From Candidatus Campylobacter infans (GTDB lineage: Bacteria > Campylobacterota > Campylobacteria > Campylobacterales > Campylobacteraceae), in assembly GCA_009827235.1 (NCBI GenBank), contig SPMW01000010.1:1-47585 (forward strand): 47,585 bases of DNA, given 5' to 3'. A program made the translations under genes and the position numbers. The stretch's first letter is position 1. Every line of letters begins with the position of its first letter. The notes under the pieces were generated by a model. It was not told the DNA's origin. It saw nothing but the letters and a program-made list of their open reading frames with translations, and did no database searches. Shown piece by piece: positions 43,309 through 47,585 of this stretch.

Positions 43309-45861
43309 ATGAGCTTTTTTGACGAGTATAACGCGCATAAAGCCGAACGAGCCAAACTTGGCATACCACCACTTGCACTTAGTAAAGAACAAACACAACA
43401 AGTATGTGAGGCTTTAAAAAGCGCGCCAACGCCTGAATTAGTAGAGCTTTTAGCCACGCGTGTAAATCCTGGCGTTGATGATGGCGCAAAGGTCAAAGCA
43501 GAGTTTTTAAATGAAATAATCAACCATAATCTAAACTGCCCACTAATAGATAAAAGCACGGCTATTAAAATGCTTGAACCTATGCTTGGCGGTTATAGCG
43601 TGATTGTGCTAATTGCCTGTTTGCATTCAAATGATGAAAATATCCAAAGCCAAGCTGCAAATGTGCTAAAAAATACTATTTTTGTGCATGATTATTTTAA
43701 TGATGTAGCAAAATTAGCAAAAGAGGGCAACAAGCACGCAAAATCAGTGCTAGAAAGCTGGGCGGATGCTAGCTGGTTTAAATCTCGCCCAGATATCCCA
43801 GAAAAAATAGAAGCCGTAGTTTTTAAGGTTCCAGGCGAAACAAACACCGATGATTTAAGCCCAGCAGGCGATGCTTTTACGCGCTCAGATATTCCATTAC
43901 ACGCAAATGCAATGCTAATTAAACGCCAACCAGGTAGCATAGAAAAAATTGCCGAGCTTAAAAAAACAGGGCGCGAAGTGGTGTATGTAGGCGATGTAGT
44001 AGGCACTGGTAGCTCACGCAAAAGTGCTACAAACTCAATCCAGTGGCACATCGGGCGCGATATCCCGGGCATTCCAAATAAAAAAACCGGTGGCGTAATT
44101 CTTGGCTCAATCATTGCGCCAATTTTCTTTAACACCAATGAAGATAGTGGAGCCTTGCCTATACTTGTAAATGTAGATGGCTTAGAAATGGGCGATGAGA
44201 TTACCATATATCCACTAAAAGGCGAGATTCATAAAAACGGCTCTTGTATAAAAACCTTTGAGCTTACTCCAAATACTTTAAAAGACGAAATAAAAGCAGG
44301 CGGGCGTATTCCGCTAATTATCGCTAGAAGTTTGTGTAATAAAGCAAGGGCTGAGCTAGGAATGGGTGCTGAGGATATTTTCATTAAACCAGCTCAGCCA
44401 CAAAGCGATGAAAGCGCGGGCTACACGCTAGCACAAAAAATGGTCGGACGCGCTTGCGGGCTTGAAGGCGTGCGAGCTGGTATGTATGTAGAGCCTATTA
44501 CAGCCACAGTCGGTAGCCAAGATACCACAGGCCCTATGACAAGAGATGAGATAAAAGAGTTAGCAAGTTTAGGATTTAGCGCGGATTTCGTGCTTCAAAG
44601 CTTTTGCCACACAGCAGCTTACCCTAAACCAAGCGATGCGCTAACGCATAAAACCTTGCCTGATTTTATGATTAGCCGTGGTGGCGTGAGTTTGCGCCCA
44701 GGCGATGGAGTAATTCACAGCTGGCTAAATCGTATGGTTTTACCTGATACTGTTGGCACGGGCGGCGATTCACACACACGCTTTCCTATTGGCATAAGCT
44801 TCCCAGCAGGTAGTGGATTAGTAGCCTTTGCGGCCGTGCTAGGCTCAATGCCTTTAAATATGCCCGAAAGCGTGCTGGTAAGATTTAGCGGTAAAATGCA
44901 ACCAGGCATAACCTTGCGCGATTTGGTAAATGCTATACCTTATTACGCCATTAAAAAAGGGCTTTTAACCGTTGAAAAGAAAAATAAAATCAATGTATTT
45001 GCTGGCAAGATTTTAGAGATTGAGGGCTTACCTGATTTAAAAGTAGAACAAGCCTTTGAATTAAGCGATGCTAGCGCTGAGCGCAGTGCGGCAGCTTGTA
45101 CTGTGGCGTTAAATACTGAGCCTGTTATAGAATATTTAAAAAGCAATATCGCCTTAATTGATGCGATGGTAGAAGCTGGCTATGAAAGCAAGCAAACCCT
45201 TTTGCGCCGTAAAGAAAAAATGCAAAAATTCCTAGAAAAACCAGAGCTTTTAAAAGCCGATAAAAACGCCAAATATCACACTATTTTGGAAATAAATTTA
45301 GACGAAATAAAAGAGCCTATTTTGGCTTGCCCAAATGATCCTGATGATGTGGCTACTTTAAGCGAAATTTTAGCTGATCCAAAACGACCAAAAAATATCG
45401 ATGAGGTATTTGTGGGCTCTTGTATGACAAATATCGGGCATTACCGCGCTCTTGGTGCGGTGCTACAAGGCGAGGGTCAAGTGCCAGCGCGCCTTTGGAT
45501 AGCTCCACCTACTAAAATGGACGAAGCAGAGCTTAAAAGCGAGGGCGTGTATTCGCAGTTTGGCGCAGCTGGTGCTAGAATGGAGATCCCAGGTTGCTCG
45601 CTATGTATGGGCAATCAAGCCCGCGTGCGCGATAATGCCGTGGTGTTTTCTACATCAACGCGTAATTTTGATAATCGCATGGGTATGGGCGCGCAAGTTT
45701 ATCTAGGCTCAGCCGAGCTAGCAGCAGTTTGTGCTATGCTAGGTCGCTTGCCAAGTGTCGATGAATATATGAAAATCGTCCCAGCAAAACTAGCTGGCAA
45801 AGAAAGTCAAATTTATAAATATTTAAATTTTAATTTAATTCAAAATTATAAATTGGCTTAA
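43309..45861 (+). CDS. acnB: Aconitate hydratase B
   Basis: 850 residues, the standard AcnB length. It interconverts citrate and isocitrate in the TCA cycle. The N-terminal HEAT-like domain (about 1-155) and swivel domain ([40 protein letters not shown]) come first, as is typical of AcnB. The [4Fe-4S] ligands lie in [22 protein letters not shown] and [22 protein letters not shown] precedes the ATG. It may act as an RNA-binding iron sensor when the cluster is lost, as known in other bacteria. A weak hairpin (GCGGAG/CTCCGC, 45870-45896) follows the stop. Confidence 0.97.
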   Translation: MSFFDEYNAHKAERAKLGIPPLALSKEQTQQVCEALKSAPTPELVELLATRVNPGVDDGAKVKAEFLNEIINHNLNCPLIDKSTAIKMLEPMLGGYSVIVLIACLHSNDENIQSQAANVLKNTIFVHDYFNDVAKLAKEGNKHAKSVLESWADASWFKSRPDIPEKIEAVVFKVPGETNTDDLSPAGDAFTRSDIPLHANAMLIKRQPGSIEKIAELKKTGREVVYVGDVVGTGSSRKSATNSIQWHIGRDIPGIPNKKTGGVILGSIIAPIFFNTNEDSGALPILVNVDGLEMGDEITIYPLKGEIHKNGSCIKTFELTPNTLKDEIKAGGRIPLIIARSLCNKARAELGMGAEDIFIKPAQPQSDESAGYTLAQKMVGRACGLEGVRAGMYVEPITATVGSQDTTGPMTRDEIKELASLGFSADFVLQSFCHTAAYPKPSDALTHKTLPDFMISRGGVSLRPGDGVIHSWLNRMVLPDTVGTGGDSHTRFPIGISFPAGSGLVAFAAVLGSMPLNMPESVLVRFSGKMQPGITLRDLVNAIPYYAIKKGLLTVEKKNKINVFAGKILEIEGLPDLKVEQAFELSDASAERSAAACTVALNTEPVIEYLKSNIALIDAMVEAGYESKQTLLRRKEKMQKFLEKPELLKADKNAKYHTILEINLDEIKEPILACPNDPDDVATLSEILADPKRPKNIDEVFVGSCMTNIGHYRALGAVLQGEGQVPARLWIAPPTKMDEAELKSEGVYSQFGAAGARMEIPGCSLCMGNQARVRDNAVVFSTSTRNFDNRMGMGAQVYLGSAELAAVCAMLGRLPSVDEYMKIVPAKLAGKESQIYKYLNFNLIQNYKLA

Positions 45862-46059
45862 TTTATTTGGCGGAGTTTGCGTTTGGCATTCTCCGCAACC
45901 TCTAAAACTCTATCTGCTTGAAATTTTAAAATTTGCTTATTTAAAATTTGTTTTTTTAAAACTCATTAAAATTTTTGCCAAGATTTAAAATTTTTGGATT
46001 TTATAATAAAATTTGCTTGGATTTTTCATCTTTTAAAATTTATAAAAATTTTTTTTAAG

Positions 46060-46128
46060 TTTTGTGAGATTTTTTAAAAGTAGCTTAAAATTTTGATATA
46101 ATGCCACCGCCGAAGCTTTGGCGGAGGC
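46060..46128 (+). repeat. 69-nt repeat, copy 1: promoter and 5' hairpin of the first AapA-like gene
   Basis: Identical over 69 nt to 46352-46420. It holds the extended -10 TGATATAAT (46094-46102) and the hairpin CCGCC/GGCGG (46107-46111 / 46120-46124). The predicted transcription start near 46109 puts the hairpin at the very 5' end of the mRNA. Confidence 0.9.
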
Positions 46129-46176
46129 AATTCACCTAAAGGAGCTTGCGATGCGTAAGCAAAGCAAACATCCTAA
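46103..46176 (-). ncRNA. Predicted IsoA-like antisense RNA to the first AapA-like mRNA
   Basis: A perfect TATAAT on the minus strand (46188-46183) lies inside the peptide ORF. A start near 46176 gives an RNA complementary to the first third of the ORF, the SD and the 5' leader, ending after the GGCGG/CCGCC hairpin near 46103. Length of about 70-75 nt and position match H. pylori IsoA antitoxin RNAs. The hairpin has no strong T-run after it on this strand, so the 3' end is uncertain. Confidence 0.6.
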
Positions 46177-46243
46177 CCTCGCATTATACCTTAAAATTCG
46201 CTTTTTTGGCGTAAAAATTAAGGTAATTTTATGTAGGCGTTAG
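46151..46243 (+). CDS. AapA-like 30-residue type I toxin peptide, copy 1
   Basis: SD AAAGGAG is 7 nt before ATG 46151. The 30-residue product begins MRKQSKHPNLALYLKI and ends in two Arg. Residues LYLKI (12-16), Gly 20, Lys 22 and a hydrophobic run before the final basic residue match, from memory, the H. pylori AapA1 toxin, also 30 residues with LYLKI, a following FxG and KVVVLL. AapA peptides insert in the inner membrane and are held off by the antisense RNA IsoA and by mRNA folding. A paralogue with the same frame and no indels lies 293 nt downstream, so the ORF is real. The C-terminal half is hydrophobic with basic residues, consistent with a membrane-active helix. Confidence 0.82.
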   Translation: MRKQSKHPNLALYLKIRFFGVKIKVILCRR

Positions 46244-46246
46244 GAT

Positions 46247-46270
46247 ACGGGGCGCAAGCCCCGTCCTTTT
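46247..46270 (+). terminator. Terminator of the first AapA-like gene
   Basis: ACGGGGC-GCAA-GCCCCGT, a 7-bp GC stem with a GNRA tetraloop, followed by CCTTTT. It starts 4 nt after the stop codon. Confidence 0.8.
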
Positions 46271-46351
46271 GGTGTTAGATTAAAATTTTATTGTTTAAAA
46301 CTTCGTTTAAAATTTATGAAAAGATTTTTAAAATTTGTGTGGATTTTTTAA

Positions 46352-46420
46352 TTTTGTGAGATTTTTTAAAAGTAGCTTAAAATTTTGATATAATGCCACC
46401 GCCGAAGCTTTGGCGGAGGC
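46352..46420 (+). repeat. 69-nt repeat, copy 2: promoter and 5' hairpin of the second AapA-like gene
   Basis: Exact duplicate of 46060-46128, 292 nt downstream. The -10 TATAAT is at 46389-46394 with TGA before it. The 5' hairpin CCGCC/GGCGG follows as in copy 1. Confidence 0.9.
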
Positions 46421-46469
46421 TAATAAGTAACAAAGGATCTTGTATGCGAAAGCAAAACAAGCGTCCTAA
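46395..46469 (-). ncRNA. Predicted IsoA-like antisense RNA to the second AapA-like mRNA
   Basis: TATAAT on the minus strand at 46481-46476, the same codon position in the ORF as in copy 1. The predicted start near 46469 gives about 75 nt of RNA covering the SD and leader and ending after the shared hairpin. Confidence 0.6.
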
Positions 46470-46536
46470 GGTGGTATTATATCTTAAAATTAGCGTTTTT
46501 GGCGCTAAAATTGAGATAATATTACTTCAACGCTAG
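46444..46536 (+). CDS. AapA-like 30-residue type I toxin peptide, copy 2
   Basis: SD AAAGGAT precedes ATG 46444. The product begins MRKQNKRPKVVLYLKI and ends in LLQR. Against copy 1 it has the same length and no indels. Several silent third-position changes occur (for example CGT/CGA, TAC/TAT, ATT/ATA), and most replacements are conservative (L/V, A/V, V/I, K/R-like). LYLKI, Gly 20 and the C-terminal Arg are kept. This pattern shows selection on the peptide. The peptide is predicted to be a membrane-acting toxin controlled by the overlapping antisense RNA. Divergence in the 5' part of the ORF (the antisense target) may keep the two modules from cross-reacting, although the leaders are identical. 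Confidence 0.82.
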   Translation: MRKQNKRPKVVLYLKISVFGAKIEIILLQR

Positions 46537-46540
46537 GACG

Positions 46541-46563
46541 GGCGGGGCGATTTCAGCCCCGCC
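46541..46563 (+). terminator. Terminator hairpin of the second AapA-like gene
   Basis: GGCGGGGC (46541-46548) pairs perfectly with GCCCCGCC (46556-46563) around a 7-nt loop, shortly after the stop codon. The T-run is weak. Confidence 0.7.
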
Positions 46564-46798
46564 AAGCCTTTGTTGCTTAGATATTTTTAATTCTTGCTAG
46601 CAAAAAATAACCAAATTTTAAATCTCCAAGCTTTTAAAATTGATAAAAATTATTTTTAAAATTTACGGAATTTTTTAAAATTTATTGAGTGTTTAAAATT
46701 TTTGGGGGATTTAAACTTTTTGTTTTGATGGGGCGGGCGTAATGCCCGCCCTTTAAAGTTTTTAAAGTCTTTAAAGCTTTTAAAGCTTTAAAAGCTAG
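46564..46798. other. AT-rich spacer with a GC hairpin, before the flagellin 3' end
   Basis: Contains GGGCGGGC-GTAAT-GCCCGCCC (46731-46751), a perfect 8-bp stem that probably ends flagellin transcription from the right. Next to it is a degenerate run of TTTAAAG units (46752-46796). No gene seen. Confidence 0.6.
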
Positions 46799-47585
46799 TT
46801 ATTGTAGCAATCTCATAACATTTTGTTGGATTGTGTTTGCTTGGCTCATCGCGTAGCTGCCTGATTGGGCTAGGATGTTGTATTTGTTGAAATTGCTTGC
46901 TTCTGTGGCAAAATCCACATCGCGGATTTGGCTTTCTGCGCTTTTTACATTTACTTGGGTTACGCTGATGTTGTTTATGGTTGATTGTAGCTGATTTTGA
47001 ACTGAGCCTAGATCTGAACGAATTCTATCAAGGGCTTTTTGGGCTGATTCAGAAATGCTAATCATCGCCTGCGCGCCGTAATAGGTGGTTACGCCACTTA
47101 GTTGATCTGTGGCTGAAAATCCGCCTGCAAAATATCCCATAGCAGCTGCTAAGGCTGAGCTTAAAATTCCACTATTCATATCACCTAGGCTTACAGTTTT
47201 TTGTTGTGCGCCTGTATCTACAGCAATGCTCATAGCAGTTATTACTTTATCAAGAGAGCCTAAACTTATTTTTATATCTTTTGCGCATCCACTCATTCTT
47301 ATTACTATATCCCTAGCATCTTGGCGGATTAGGGTTAGTTTGCCTACTATTACGGTAGAAGCTGTGCTAAACATCGCTGCGCTTGTGCCACCTAAACCTT
47401 TGCTATTACTTGCAACATTTATTTGCATAGCCCTACCATCTCTTGCTGTTAGGGTTAATTTACCATCTTTTCTGCTAGCTTCTACGCCTGTTTGCTCTTT
47501 TACCTTATTTATGGCATTTACTAGCACGGCAGTACTATCGCCTGCTTCTACTTCGACTTTGCCTATTGTTATGCCATTTATTTTA
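46799..47585 (-). CDS. fla: Flagellin, C-terminal part (5' end beyond the window)
   Basis: The frame is open to the right edge, with 262 codons visible. The C-terminal D0/D1 region is clear: ALDRIRSDLGSVQNQLQSTI, VNVKSAESQIRDVDFATEAS and NKYNILAQSGSYAMSQANTI, ending VMRLLQ. This is the coiled part that packs inside the filament and is secreted through the flagellar type III system. The upstream visible part belongs to the variable surface domain and includes a Cys (SGCAKD), uncommon in flagellins. Whether it is flaA or flaB cannot be told. The GC hairpin at 46731-46751 lies after the stop. Confidence 0.93.
   Translation of the reverse strand, partial: KINGITIGKVEVEAGDSTAVLVNAINKVKEQTGVEASRKDGKLTLTARDGRAMQINVASNSKGLGGTSAAMFSTASTVIVGKLTLIRQDARDIVIRMSGCAKDIKISLGSLDKVITAMSIAVDTGAQQKTVSLGDMNSGILSSALAAAMGYFAGGFSATDQLSGVTTYYGAQAMISISESAQKALDRIRSDLGSVQNQLQSTINNISVTQVNVKSAESQIRDVDFATEASNFNKYNILAQSGSYAMSQANTIQQNVMRLLQ

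Noticed and set aside
43692..44207. 171-codon minus-strand frame opposite acnB.
   Set aside because: Antisense shadow; no SD or domain, while acnB is unambiguous.
46060..46420. Insertion sequence or MITE as the source of the duplicated 69-nt block.
   Set aside because: No transposase, no terminal inverted repeats at the block edges, and the block coincides with promoter plus leader of each mini-gene, so a tandem gene duplication explains it better.

Overview
The window reads as a chromosome segment of a Campylobacter species (Epsilonproteobacteria). The base composition is AT-rich, spacers are full of AAATTTTAAAATTT-type palindromes, and many promoters carry TGnTATAAT or GCTACAAT boxes. The gene sets match the genus: ribH-nusB-pyrF, dnaJ divergent from racRS with recR next, bamD-lon, ogt divergent from acnB, a flagellin, and a giant DUF4214-type S-layer-like protein. 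The S-layer-like gene suggests the C. fetus / hyointestinalis / lanienae side of the genus, but the species cannot be fixed from sequence alone.

Layout. Positions 1-6893 are the right part of an integrated filamentous (inovirus-type) prophage: a pIII-like Gly-rich adhesin tail, a pVI-like membrane protein, a Zot/pI ATPase, a secretin, a small unknown protein, an HUH replication initiator, a tyrosine integrase and an orphan C5 cytosine methyltransferase. It ends at the 3' end of tRNA-Ser(GCU), the probable attachment site. From 7392 to 18660 comes housekeeping DNA: pyrF, nusB, ribH, a sodium-dependent SNF transporter, ung, rplT-rpmI, accC, dnaJ, racR-racS and recR. A YafQ-type toxin-antitoxin (TA) pair follows at 18843-19398. 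A 9.3-kb gene for a 3093-residue S-layer/RTX-like protein fills 19652-28933. Its promoter region carries a T14 tract beside the -10 box, with two 8-bp-period microsatellites further upstream. A HigBA pair and a new 35-residue membrane-protein ORF lie at 29503-30316. From 30736 to 45861 come sugar transferase genes, tgt, an SDR, trmA, a SIMPL-like protein, tRNA-Met, lon, bamD, argD, a PDC-sensor membrane protein, ogt and acnB. The window ends in the 3' part of a flagellin gene on the minus strand.

The most striking element is at 46060-46563, between acnB and the flagellin. It holds two tandem paralogous mini-genes for 30-residue basic peptides that match the H. pylori AapA type I toxins. Each has its own promoter, 5' hairpin, SD and terminator. 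Each also has a perfect antisense TATAAT inside the ORF, placed to give an IsoA-like antisense RNA of about 70-75 nt. The coding sequence folds back on itself in both copies, with a compensatory base-pair change.

The window therefore holds four TA candidates (YafQ-type, HigBA, two AapA/IsoA-type). The YafQ and HigBA cassettes are flanked by near-identical direct repeats built from the intergenic AT palindromes. Surface variation is the second theme: the S-layer-like gene appears to be a fusion of two S-layer-type proteins and has several slippage-prone tracts in its upstream region.
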